This document shows positions 1-4,546 of a stretch of 6,095 nt of DNA, one piece after another. How positions within the stretch are numbered: position 1 is the first letter of the stretch; each line of letters opens with the position of its first letter. The notes beneath the pieces were generated by a model. That model searched no databases and was not told the origin of the DNA. It saw only the letters and a list, made by a program, of their open reading frames with translations. Source of the DNA: Alcaligenaceae bacterium UBA6179. GTDB taxonomy: Bacteria; Pseudomonadota; Gammaproteobacteria; Burkholderiales; Burkholderiaceae_B. The DNA lies in NCBI GenBank assembly GCA_002422175.1, contig DITR01000069.1:1-6095 (forward strand), read 5' to 3'. The position numbers and the translations under genes were made by a program.

Positions 1-168
1 GTTAAAGATGGGCAAGCTGACCGTATTGTGGCTGAAACAGCTGACTTATGGTTTCATTGCTTGGTGGTTTTGGCAGAGCATGGCTTACGGCCTGAACAGG
101 TTTTGGTTGAACTGGCGCGCCGCGAAGGCTTATCTGGTTTAGAGGAAAAAGCCAGCCGTAAACTTTAA
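1..168 (+). CDS. hisE: Phosphoribosyl-ATP pyrophosphatase, C-terminal part (5' end outside window)
   Basis: The open frame entering at base 1 runs 55 codons to a TAA at 166-168. HisE hydrolyses phosphoribosyl-ATP to phosphoribosyl-AMP and pyrophosphate, the second step of cytoplasmic histidine biosynthesis. The fragment shows the family's C-terminal half: E-x-A-D-L-W-F-H (fragment residues 12-19), then a short helix L-V-V-L-A-E-H-G-L, and the closing pattern E-L-A-R-R-E-G-L-S-G-L-E-E-K-A-S-R. The acidic residues of the first helix belong to the metal/pyrophosphate site of the all-alpha NTP-pyrophosphatase fold. HisE proteins are usually a little over 100 residues, so about half is missing to the left. 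It is a separate short protein end here, with no HisI-type domain downstream. It is probably the last gene of a his operon, which commonly precedes hinT-tatABC in betaproteobacteria. Identification is confident from motif recognition. Confidence 0.88.
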   Translation, partial: VKDGQADRIVAETADLWFHCLVVLAEHGLRPEQVLVELARREGLSGLEEKASRKL

Positions 169-284
169 TGCATTGGGCTTTAACTGGCTTGAACCCGCCT
201 CATTCGTACTACTAAGTTTTTTTATATGATTTTCTAAATAATTCAATGATTATTTACATAAACGCTGTTGATTAGGCTTGAGTT
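169..284 (+). promoter_or_regulatory. AT-rich hisE-hinT spacer with possible promoter
   Basis: This 116-bp gap separates hisE from hinT. It becomes strongly AT-rich after about position 215. A TATGAT hexamer at 225-230 resembles a sigma-70 -10 element, but the best -35 at 16 bp spacing (TTCGTA, 203-208) is poor. No convincing his terminator hairpin is visible, so hinT-tatABC could be read from here, from the his operon, or both. The ribosome site of hinT is weak: TTAGG ending at 276, 8 bases before the ATG. The promoter call is a suggestion only. Confidence 0.25.
236..255. repeat. 7-6-7 AT-only inverted repeat upstream of hinT
   Basis: AAATAAT (236-242) and ATTATTT (249-255) are perfect inverted copies around a 6-bp spacer. 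The dyad ends 29 bases before the hinT start codon, where an operator could act. Both arms are A/T only in a very AT-rich region, so chance is a serious alternative. Confidence 0.35.
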
Positions 285-650
285 ATGACAAACTGCTTAT
301 TTTGCAAGATCGCATCGGGTGAAATTCCTGCAAAAATCGCTTATCAAGATGACGATTTTGTCGTGTTTCATGACATCAACCCGGTAGCACCCGTGCATTT
401 ATTGATGATTCCGCGTAAACATCTCACGTCAATGCAAACGGTTACTGATGCAGATGCGGGCTGGTTGGGTAAAATGATGGTTCGCATTCCTCAAATTGCG
501 CTTGATAATGGGTGCAACCCCGGGGCAGCGGGTGGGTTTAGAGTGTTGGTAAATTCTGGTAAAGAGGGTGGTCAAGAAGTTGACCATTTGCATGTACATA
601 TTATGGGTGGTGCACGGCCCTGGTCGGGTCGCGCAGCCATCAACGTCTAA
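285..650 (+). CDS. hinT: HIT-family nucleotide hydrolase (HinT-like purine nucleoside phosphoramidase)
   Basis: The protein has 121 residues, full length for bacterial HinT. HinT enzymes are small cytoplasmic dimers that hydrolyse adenosine 5'-phosphoramidates and aminoacyl- or lysyl-AMP adducts; the physiological substrate in bacteria is not settled. The defining histidine triad H-L-H-V-H-I-M lies at residues 101-107, and by analogy with human Hint1 the middle His103 is the nucleophile. The N-terminus has the usual C-x-x-C-K-I (Cys4, Cys7), a possible zinc site with His46, and the core F-H-D-I-N-P-x-A-P-x-H-L-L-x-I-P-R-K-H at about 28-46. The C-terminal G-G-A-R-P-W is also family-typical. 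ATG at 285 gives exactly the family N-terminus. The gene ends 13 bases before tatA and is likely co-transcribed with it. The name rests on overall HinT-like length and motifs; a substrate cannot be read from sequence. Confidence 0.93.
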   Translation: MTNCLFCKIASGEIPAKIAYQDDDFVVFHDINPVAPVHLLMIPRKHLTSMQTVTDADAGWLGKMMVRIPQIALDNGCNPGAAGGFRVLVNSGKEGGQEVDHLHVHIMGGARPWSGRAAINV

Positions 651-651
651 C

Positions 652-656
652 GGAGA
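652..656 (+). promoter_or_regulatory. tatA ribosome binding site (fixes tatA start)
   Basis: GGAGA sits 7 bases before the ATG at 664 and directly after the hinT stop codon. The reading frame is open upstream to an ATG at 568, but that would put 32 out-of-character residues before the conserved TatA start M-G-S-F-S-I-W and overlap hinT. The strong ribosome site therefore selects 664. Confidence 0.8.
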
Positions 657-663
657 AGACATC

Positions 664-912
664 ATGGGTAGCTTTAGCATTTGGCATTGGTTAGTTGTTT
701 TGGTCATTGTTGCGTTGGTTTTTGGTACCAAAAAAATTCGCAATATGGGTTCAGACTTGGGTGGTGCCGTTAAAGGCTTTAAAGACGGCATGAAAGAAGC
801 CTCACAAGACAAACCTGTTGATCAAGCGAGTACGGGTACCACGCAGCGCGTTGCATCTGACGACACGATCGACGTGCAAGCCAAAGAAAAAACCAATACA
901 ACACAACAATAA
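664..912 (+). CDS. tatA: Sec-independent translocase pore subunit TatA
   Basis: TatA is an 82-residue membrane protein that oligomerises around TatBC to let folded twin-arginine proteins cross the inner membrane. The sequence shows the standard layout: a short periplasmic N-terminus (M-G-S-F-S-I-W), one transmembrane helix at about residues 5-20 with a polar His8 in the position where E. coli TatA has Gln, the F-G hinge at 20-21, and an amphipathic helix from T-K-K-I-R-N through G-S-D-L-G-G-A-V-K-G-F-K-D-G-M to about 45. A hydrophilic, Thr/Asp/Lys-rich tail follows. Length is close to E. coli TatA (89). The polar residue at position 8 is His rather than the Glu seen in the neighbouring TatB, which helps tell the two paralogues apart. 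It has the strongest ribosome site of the three tat genes, which fits the excess of TatA over TatB and TatC known in E. coli. Confidence 0.95.
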   Translation: MGSFSIWHWLVVLVIVALVFGTKKIRNMGSDLGGAVKGFKDGMKEASQDKPVDQASTGTTQRVASDDTIDVQAKEKTNTTQQ

Positions 913-919
913 TCAATAT

Positions 920-938
920 GCCCCATGTCATGTGGGTC
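920..938 (+). repeat. Weak hairpin in the tatA-tatB spacer
   Basis: CCCA (922-925) can pair with TGGG (933-936), extended inward by two wobble pairs to leave a 3-base loop. A T-rich stretch (TTTTTCTTT, about 945-953) follows after 8 bases. The stem is too short and the T tract too distant for a good intrinsic terminator. It could partly attenuate transcription or protect the 3' end of a tatA message. Low confidence. Confidence 0.25.
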
Positions 939-968
939 TAGCAGTTTTTCTTTAGGCCAAGGTTTATC

Positions 969-1463
969 GTGTTCGACATTAGCTTTACTGAGTTACTTGT
1001 TATTGGTGTGATCGCACTTGTCGTGATTGGCCCCGAACGGTTGCCTAAAGTAGCCCGTACGGTCGGTCATTTGCTGGGTCGTGCACAGCGCTACGTAAGC
1101 GATGTCAAAGGCGATATTCAACGCGAAGTTGAGCTCGATGAGCTCAAAAAAATGAAAGAAGAAATGGAAAATGCGGCACGCGATGTCACTAAATCTATGC
1201 AAGACACCGAAAACAGTATTCGAGGCAATCTTGATCTGAAAGACCATGATGATTTTGCTGAAAATACGTATCAATCTAATACAACCCCTACAGCAACTCA
1301 ACCGACTCCTTCAGCTGAATCTTTAACTGATTCATCTGCTTCACCCCCCGCTAAAGTGCCCATTGGGGTTGCATCGCAAGTACCTGCCCCGGTGCACACT
1401 AAAGAACCAGTTGCCACCAGCACTACCGAGCCCTTAGGCCCAACGCAAGAGAAACTGCTGTGA
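969..1463 (+). CDS. tatB: Twin-arginine translocase receptor subunit TatB
   Basis: TatB, 164 residues, forms the signal-peptide receptor complex with TatC in the inner membrane. The N-terminus M-F-D-I-S-F-T-E-L-L is diagnostic, with conserved Glu8 in the transmembrane helix (about 4-20), the G-P-E-R-L-P hinge at 21-26, and an amphipathic helix beginning K-V-A-R-T-V-G. A long charged, probably coiled region (about 40-85, containing E-L-D-E-L-K-K-M-K-E-E-M) leads into a Pro/Thr/Ser/Ala-rich disordered tail from about residue 97. E. coli TatB has 171 residues, so it is full length. The start is GTG at 969, chosen because it yields the exact family N-terminus; AAGG at 959-962 is a modest ribosome site at 6-base spacing. 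Its stop overlaps the tatC start (GTGA, 1460-1463), which predicts translational coupling and matched TatB/TatC output. Confidence 0.95.
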   Translation: MFDISFTELLVIGVIALVVIGPERLPKVARTVGHLLGRAQRYVSDVKGDIQREVELDELKKMKEEMENAARDVTKSMQDTENSIRGNLDLKDHDDFAENTYQSNTTPTATQPTPSAESLTDSSASPPAKVPIGVASQVPAPVHTKEPVATSTTEPLGPTQEKLL

Positions 1464-2278
1464 CTGAAAAATTAAATACAAATGGTACGACCGAACAAGA
1501 AACACCTGAAACGGATGTACTCGAAGTCGTTAAAGAAAGCTTTATGTCGCATTTGGTCGAGTTGCGTGACCGTCTTTTGCGCACTGTCATTGTCTTAGCA
1601 GTAGTATTTATTGTGATGTTTTTATACCCTGGCCCCTCAGTCATTTATGACTTCTTGGCACAACCTATGTTGGCCTCTCTGCCAGAAGGTACACGCATGA
1701 TTGCTACAGGGGTTATTACACCCTTCATGGTGCCGGTCAAAGTCACGATGTTGGCGTCTTTTATGGTGGCCTTACCTTTTGTTCTTTATCAGGCCTGGGC
1801 TTTTGTAGCACCAGGTCTTTATCGTCATGAACAACGCTTAGCGCTTCCCCTGATTGTCTCAAGCTCACTGCTTTTTTTAGCAGGCATGGCGTTTTGTTAC
1901 TTTGTGGTGTTTCAAACGGTATTTGCTTTTATTGCATCGTTTGCGCCTCAATCTATAACGCCTGCGCCAGATATTGAAGCATACCTAAACTTTGTCATGA
2001 GTATGTTTATAGCTTTTGGCATCACCTTTGAAGTACCCATTGCAGTCATCTTGTTGGTACGCTTTGGTATTGTAACGGTCGAAAAGCTCAAAGAAATTCG
2101 TGGCTACGTCGTGGTCGCTGCCTTTGTTATAGCAGCCATCATTACTCCCCCAGATGTCGTAAGCCAGTTTATGCTGGCTGTACCACTATGGGTCTTATAT
2201 GAAGTCGGTATACTTTTTGCCCGAGGTATTAAGCCTCGCCGCGCTGATGAAGACGAAGATCCCAATAAAAATACATAA
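1460..2278 (+). CDS. tatC: Twin-arginine translocase core subunit TatC
   Basis: TatC, 272 residues, is the polytopic core that binds the twin-arginine motif. The family signature S-H-L-V-E-L-R-D-R-L-L starts at residue 30; Glu34 and Arg36 correspond to E. coli Glu15 and Arg17. The first periplasmic loop contains I-A-T-G-V-I-T-P-F. The cytoplasmic motif F-V-A-P-G-L-Y-R-H-E-Q-R (115-126) carries Glu124, equivalent to E. coli Glu103 in the signal-binding patch. S-S-S-L-L-F-L-A-G-M-A-F-C-Y-F-V-V-F and T-P-P-D (229-232) are also typical. Six hydrophobic segments can be placed, and the tail is short and charged. The GTG start at 1460 overlaps the tatB stop by 4 bases and has only a weak AGAGA at 1448-1452. 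An ATG at 1544 would begin right at the signature and cannot be excluded, but an acidic N-terminal extension of this kind is common in betaproteobacteria. It is the last gene of its operon. Confidence 0.95.
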   Translation: MTEKLNTNGTTEQETPETDVLEVVKESFMSHLVELRDRLLRTVIVLAVVFIVMFLYPGPSVIYDFLAQPMLASLPEGTRMIATGVITPFMVPVKVTMLASFMVALPFVLYQAWAFVAPGLYRHEQRLALPLIVSSSLLFLAGMAFCYFVVFQTVFAFIASFAPQSITPAPDIEAYLNFVMSMFIAFGITFEVPIAVILLVRFGIVTVEKLKEIRGYVVVAAFVIAAIITPPDVVSQFMLAVPLWVLYEVGILFARGIKPRRADEDEDPNKNT

Positions 2279-2365
2279 TTCAAATATATTTTTTAAGACG
2301 TTAGATTGTTTGATTACGTTGTTTCGACATGCTGTGAGTTCAAATTTAGATTTTCAAAGCGTCTG

Positions 2366-2403
2366 GGTCAGGCCTCATGGGTCTGACCTTTAATATTTTT
2401 TTT
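2366..2403 (+). terminator. Rho-independent terminator of the hinT-tatABC unit, inside the 3' end of lysR
   Basis: GGTCAG (2366-2371) pairs with CTGACC (2383-2388). Four further pairs inside (two of them wobble) leave a 3-base CAT loop, giving a stem of about 10 bp. It is followed by TTTAATA and a run of eight T (2396-2403). The T tract exists only on the + strand, so it serves the tat operon, whose last stop codon lies 88 bases upstream. The hairpin begins at the stop codon of the opposite-strand LysR gene, and hairpin and T tract together encode that protein's last residues. Confidence 0.8.
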
Positions 2404-3267
2404 AAGTAAATTTACAAAAGTTTTCGCTGAATCTGACAATGGGCGGGTTGCACTGGTTAAACACACAATTTCTCGTCTAAACATGGGCGCGTCTAGAGGG
2501 TACACCGTTAAGCTGTGATTACGATTCACATAATTGACCACGCTTTCTGGCATCAGTGCGGCGTAAGTACCACCTGCCACAACACCCCCTAACGCAATCA
2601 TGGCATCAATTTCGATGGCGGGTACTAAGTCTAGGCCCATATCGCGTAACCACTGATCAATTAATCGGCGTAAGCAGTGATTTTTCGTAGGCATTGCAAG
2701 ATTAAGCCTCGCCAGACTTTCAATTGAAACGATGCTGGGTAACCTATGGTGATTTGCACCCACAACCAATAATAAAGGCTCATCCAGCAACACGTCCATT
2801 TCAAACCCTGCTGAACTTTTGGGTATATTGGTAACGACGGCATCAAGTAAGCCAGCTGCTGTTGATTGCACTAAAAACTCTGTCAGCCCCTCATGTATGG
2901 CCAAGGTTACCAGTGGGTGTTGACGCTGAAATTCAAGCACCGTTGTGACTAATGCATTTTGAGTTACGCTTTTAATCATACCGATTCGAACATGCCCTGT
3001 TAAAACACCTGAATGGTGTGTCAACTGCTCTTTAGCTTTGTAAATACTGGCCAATATCGGTAAAAAAAGTTTATACATTTGATCACCCACGGGTGTGGGT
3101 GTCACGCCGCGGGCGTTGCGTATAAAGAGTTGCTGACCCCAGCTTGCTTCTAATTTACTCATTTGCATGCTTAGGGCCGGCTGCACAATATTTAATCTAC
3201 GGGCTGCTCGCGTGACCGAACGCTCTTCATAAAGTGCGACAAAATATTGAATTTGCCTCAATTCCAT
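2368..3267 (-). CDS. LysR-type transcriptional regulator, effector unknown
   Basis: The protein has 299 residues, normal for the family. Residues 1-60 form the LysR winged helix-turn-helix: M-E-L-R-Q-I-Q-Y-F-V-A-L-Y-E-E-R-S-V-T-R-A-A, then L-N-I-V-Q-P-A-L-S-M-Q-M-S-K-L-E (25-40), ending in T-P-T-P-V-G. A linker helix (about 62-85) leads to a two-lobed periplasmic-binding-like effector domain (about 91-290). The frame is open 17 codons further upstream (ATG at 3318), but M-E-L-R-Q-I is the usual N-terminus, so 3267 is preferred; neither start has a clear ribosome site. It faces tatC tail to tail and is divergent from a small XRE regulator, not from an enzyme or transporter gene as is usual for LysR regulators, so its target cannot be inferred. 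Family assignment is firm, function unknown. Autoregulation through the repeat-rich upstream spacer is likely by family habit. Confidence 0.9.
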   Translation of the reverse strand: MELRQIQYFVALYEERSVTRAARRLNIVQPALSMQMSKLEASWGQQLFIRNARGVTPTPVGDQMYKLFLPILASIYKAKEQLTHHSGVLTGHVRIGMIKSVTQNALVTTVLEFQRQHPLVTLAIHEGLTEFLVQSTAAGLLDAVVTNIPKSSAGFEMDVLLDEPLLLVVGANHHRLPSIVSIESLARLNLAMPTKNHCLRRLIDQWLRDMGLDLVPAIEIDAMIALGGVVAGGTYAALMPESVVNYVNRNHSLTVYPLDAPMFRREIVCLTSATRPLSDSAKTFVNLLKKNIKGQTHEA

Positions 3268-3310
3268 CGATATAAACCATTTAAATATATTGATATCATC
3301 TTTAATGATA

Positions 3311-3348
3311 GGTAACATAAGGATATATTAGTAGACACGGTAACATAA
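3311..3348. repeat. 10-bp direct repeat upstream of lysR
   Basis: GGTAACATAA occurs at 3311-3320 and again at 3339-3348, an exact 10-bp direct repeat with a 28-bp period. Both copies lie just upstream of the preferred lysR start (3267) and would fall in its promoter or leader. The first copy overlaps the alternative longer lysR start at 3318. They could be paired regulator half-sites. No protein can be named. Confidence 0.5.
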
Positions 3349-3360
3349 TATTTTTTAGTA

Positions 3361-3380
3361 TTGTTCTTTCATCAGAACAA
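3361..3380. promoter_or_regulatory. 7-6-7 perfect dyad between the divergent regulators
   Basis: TTGTTCT (3361-3367) and AGAACAA (3374-3380) are perfect inverted copies around a 6-bp spacer, a typical size for a dimeric regulator site. It lies 94 bases upstream of lysR and about 98 bases upstream of the XRE gene, so it could control either promoter. Its even symmetry does not match the odd T-N11-A LysR box. It is therefore either a second-class site or bound by another protein. Confidence 0.5.
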
Positions 3381-3402
3381 TTAATTTTGTTTCGAAGTTT
3401 TT

Positions 3403-3417
3403 ATCTGAAATTCTGAT
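3403..3417. promoter_or_regulatory. ATC-N9-GAT LysR-type recognition box
   Basis: ATC-TGAAATTCT-GAT spans 15 bp and fits both the T-N11-A rule and the ATC-N9-GAT form known for LysR-family recognition sites such as NodD boxes. The heptamer ATCAGAA/TTCTGAT found in its right arm also occurs at 3371-3377 in the neighbouring dyad, and ATCTGAA forms the left arm, so the half-site appears three times in 47 bp. It is centred 69 bases before the XRE start codon and 143 bases before lysR. Binding by the adjacent LysR protein is inferred from position and pattern. Confidence 0.5.
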
Positions 3418-3424
3418 GTCATGT

Positions 3425-3447
3425 AAAGCAAAAAATTTGCTTTTTTT
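3425..3447 (+). promoter_or_regulatory. A/T hairpin with T tail in the XRE gene leader
   Basis: AAAGCAAA (3425-3432) and TTTGCTTT (3436-3443) form a perfect 8-bp dyad around AAA, followed by four more T. It can be read as a weak intrinsic terminator or attenuator ahead of the XRE gene, because the T tail is on that gene's strand. It can also be read as an operator for the XRE protein itself, since small XRE repressors often bind palindromes close to their own start. The stem has only two G-C pairs, so terminator strength would be low. Confidence 0.4.
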
Positions 3448-3468
3448 ACACATAAAAATAATATTTTC

Positions 3469-3473
3469 GGGGA
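3469..3473 (+). promoter_or_regulatory. Ribosome binding site of the XRE regulator (fixes its start)
   Basis: GGGGA lies 5 bases before the ATG at 3479. The frame is open to an ATG at 3416, but that would add 21 residues encoded by the AT-rich hairpin leader and has no ribosome site. 3479 is therefore the better start. Confidence 0.75.
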
Positions 3474-3478
3474 ATTTT

Positions 3479-3832
3479 ATGATTAGTCAACGACTAAAGG
3501 CTGCGCGCATTCGCGCGGGTCTGTCACAGGAAAAGTTAGGCAAGCTAGCGGGTATCGACCCAACGTCTGCGAGCGCTCGTATGAACCAATACGAGCGTGG
3601 CAAACATGCACCTGATTATCGGTTGATGTGCAAGGTAGCTGAAATACTTGATATGCCGGTGAGCTGGTTTTATACCGAAGACGAGGATCAAGCGCGCTTG
3701 CAAGAGCTTTTTCACCGTCTTGATCCAATGCCACGTGAGCACTTATTACTCAAGTTTGAAAGCTTGGCTAAGCAAGCGGCTAGCTCTAAAAGCCCCATTA
3801 CTGACGCCAAAATATTTGCCAATATTGATTAG
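3479..3832 (+). CDS. Small XRE-family helix-turn-helix regulator
   Basis: The protein has 117 residues. Residues 1-62 form an XRE/Cro-CI type helix-turn-helix: R-L-K-A-A-R-I-R-A-G-L-S-Q-E-K-L-G-K-L-A-G-I (5-26), a recognition region rich in small residues (D-P-T-S-A-S-A-R-M-N-Q-Y-E-R-G-K, 27-42), then A-P-D-Y-R-L-M-C-K-V-A-E-I-L-D-M-P-V-S-W-F-Y. The remaining 50 residues are a short, probably helical acidic-to-basic tail with no recognisable sensor or peptidase domain, so control would be by oligomerisation or an unknown partner. No toxin, prophage or restriction gene lies beside it, which leaves its target open. It is divergent from the LysR gene and shares a 211-bp repeat-rich spacer with it. 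Fold assignment is firm; biological role unknown. Similar one-domain regulators occur widely on chromosomes and in phages. Confidence 0.85.
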   Translation: MISQRLKAARIRAGLSQEKLGKLAGIDPTSASARMNQYERGKHAPDYRLMCKVAEILDMPVSWFYTEDEDQARLQELFHRLDPMPREHLLLKFESLAKQAASSKSPITDAKIFANID

Positions 3833-3905
3833 ATTTTTAAAGCATTCTTCTTTATTTCTAAGTTCAATGATGGCAATGTTTTTTTCTCAGACCGCAGGCA
3901 AAGGC

Positions 3906-3940
3906 AAAGCGGTTCACTTAAAAAGTGAACCGCTTTTGTT
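3906..3940. terminator. Strong, probably bidirectional terminator between XRE gene and mscL
   Basis: A perfect 14-bp stem is formed by 3906-3919 and 3923-3936 around an AAA loop, with core GCGGTTCACTT against AAGTGAACCGC. On the + strand it ends in TTTTGTT, serving the XRE gene (stop at 3832). On the minus strand the stem ends in TTT followed by interrupted T-rich sequence, so it may also stop mscL transcripts (stop codon at 3969-3971). The convergent arrangement supports dual use. Confidence 0.85.
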
Positions 3941-3963
3941 AATCATTAAGATTGCGTCAATTT

Positions 3964-3984
3964 AATAATCAACGATTATTTTTT
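3964..3984 (+). repeat. AT-rich hairpin over the mscL stop codon
   Basis: AATAATC (3964-3970) and GATTATT (3974-3980) form a 7-bp dyad with a 3-base loop, continuing into a T run on the + strand to 3984. It overlaps the mscL stop codon on the other strand. The stem is weak, so at most it backs up the adjacent strong terminator. Confidence 0.3.
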
Positions 3985-4427
3985 AATAAATCGCGTATTT
4001 CAGTCAGTAAAGCAACATCAGCTGGAGTTGGAGGAGGCGCTGCAGGTAACTCTTCAGCTTGCGCATTGTTACGCGCAACATTCACCAGCTTAACCATCCA
4101 AAAAATCACAAACGCCAGCAGAATGAAATTAATCAAAATTGTTAAGAAATTACCCCATGCGAAAACTGTTGCCCCAGCTTGAGTCAGATCAGCATAAGTT
4201 TCAGGGCCACTGTAAGTGCTTGGGCGGGTCAAAACAATAAATTTATTGGTAAAATCAGCAGCACCGCCTACTAAGAAATTGATGACCGGCATTGCCAAAT
4301 CTTTGACCAATGAGTCAACAATTTTGCCAAAAGCAGCGCCAATTATGACGCCCACTGCTAAATCAACCACGCTACCGCGAACGGCGAAATCTCTAAATTC
4401 TTTAATAAAACCCTTGGTTTTTGTCAT
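3969..4427 (-). CDS. mscL: Large-conductance mechanosensitive channel MscL
   Basis: MscL opens a wide pore in the inner membrane when membrane tension rises, releasing solutes after osmotic downshock. The 152-residue protein begins with the amphipathic helix K-G-F-I-K-E-F-R-D-F-A-V-R-G-S-V-V-D-L-A and the pore-lining first membrane helix V-G-V-I-I-G-A-A-F-G-K-I-V-D-S-L-V (26-41), with the small-residue gate G-A-A-F-G-K. A periplasmic loop (about 52-88) and the second helix (about 90-115) follow. After a Pro/Ala linker (128-135) comes the conserved cytoplasmic helix L-L-T-E-I-R-D-L-L-K (140-149). It is slightly longer than E. coli MscL (136), mostly in the periplasmic loop. The ATG at 4427 is chosen over one 16 codons upstream because it has GAGG at 6-base spacing (4434-4437) and matches the family start. 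It is divergent from petA. Confidence 0.95.
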   Translation of the reverse strand: MTKTKGFIKEFRDFAVRGSVVDLAVGVIIGAAFGKIVDSLVKDLAMPVINFLVGGAADFTNKFIVLTRPSTYSGPETYADLTQAGATVFAWGNFLTILINFILLAFVIFWMVKLVNVARNNAQAEELPAAPPPTPADVALLTEIRDLLKNNR

Positions 4428-4463
4428 GTTAAGCCTCGCTTTAGTGATAATTGTTGTGACAGC

Positions 4464-4492
4464 GTTATAATACATGGCGATTCAAACTGCAA
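4464..4492 (-). promoter_or_regulatory. Candidate sigma-70 promoter for mscL
   Basis: Read on the minus strand, TTGCAG (4492-4487), a 17-bp spacer and TATAAC (4469-4464) match a sigma-70 promoter at 3 of 6 and 5 of 6 positions. Transcription would start near 4457, about 30 bases before the mscL ATG. Spacing and position are right; the -35 is weak. Confidence 0.45.
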
Positions 4493-4510
4493 ATTGCCTT
4501 TGAATGTAAA
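4466..4510 (+). promoter_or_regulatory. Candidate petA promoter region
   Basis: A perfect TATAAT occurs on the + strand at 4466-4471 but has no good -35 at the right distance. TTCAAA (4481-4486) and TGTAAA (4505-4510), 18 bp apart, are an alternative pair. Either would face away from mscL and overlap its promoter, so the two genes may compete for polymerase in the 119-bp spacer. Which one is used cannot be decided by eye. Confidence 0.25.
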
Positions 4511-4546
4511 ACGTTGCCCCATTTAGGCACCCTGAAGGAATTAAAG

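Noticed and set aside
568..663. Longer tatA reading from ATG 568
   Set aside because: It overlaps hinT, lacks a ribosome site and precedes the conserved TatA N-terminus; GGAGA before 664 decides the start.
429..812. Minus-strand open frame of 127 codons across hinT and tatA
   Set aside because: It lies opposite two well-identified genes and shows no recognisable domain; treated as a shadow.
1131..1152. GAGCTC-GAT-GAGCTC hairpin followed by a run of seven A in tatB
   Set aside because: Considered as a programmed frameshift site, but the A run is read as AAA AAA A, the structure is upstream rather than downstream, and the tatB frame is intact to its coupled stop.
2199..2393. Small + strand frame from the end of tatC into the terminator
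   Set aside because: Overlaps tatC in another frame and runs through the terminator hairpin; no ribosome site or motif seen.
3268..3318. LysR start at 3318 adding 17 residues
   Set aside because: No ribosome site, and the extension precedes the normal M-E-L-R-Q-I family start; kept only as an alternative.
3479..3832. XRE protein as the antitoxin of a toxin-antitoxin pair
   Set aside because: No small partner gene lies on either side; the next gene downstream is mscL on the opposite strand, behind a strong terminator.
3906..3936. Stem arm resembling a DNA uptake sequence in a terminator
   Set aside because: The stem AAGTGAACCGC does not match the known Haemophilus (AAGTGCGGT) or Neisseria (GCCGTCTGAA) core, and no second copy was seen in the window.
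3952..4470. Two + strand open frames opposite mscL
   Set aside because: Antisense to a clear MscL protein, low complexity, no family features.
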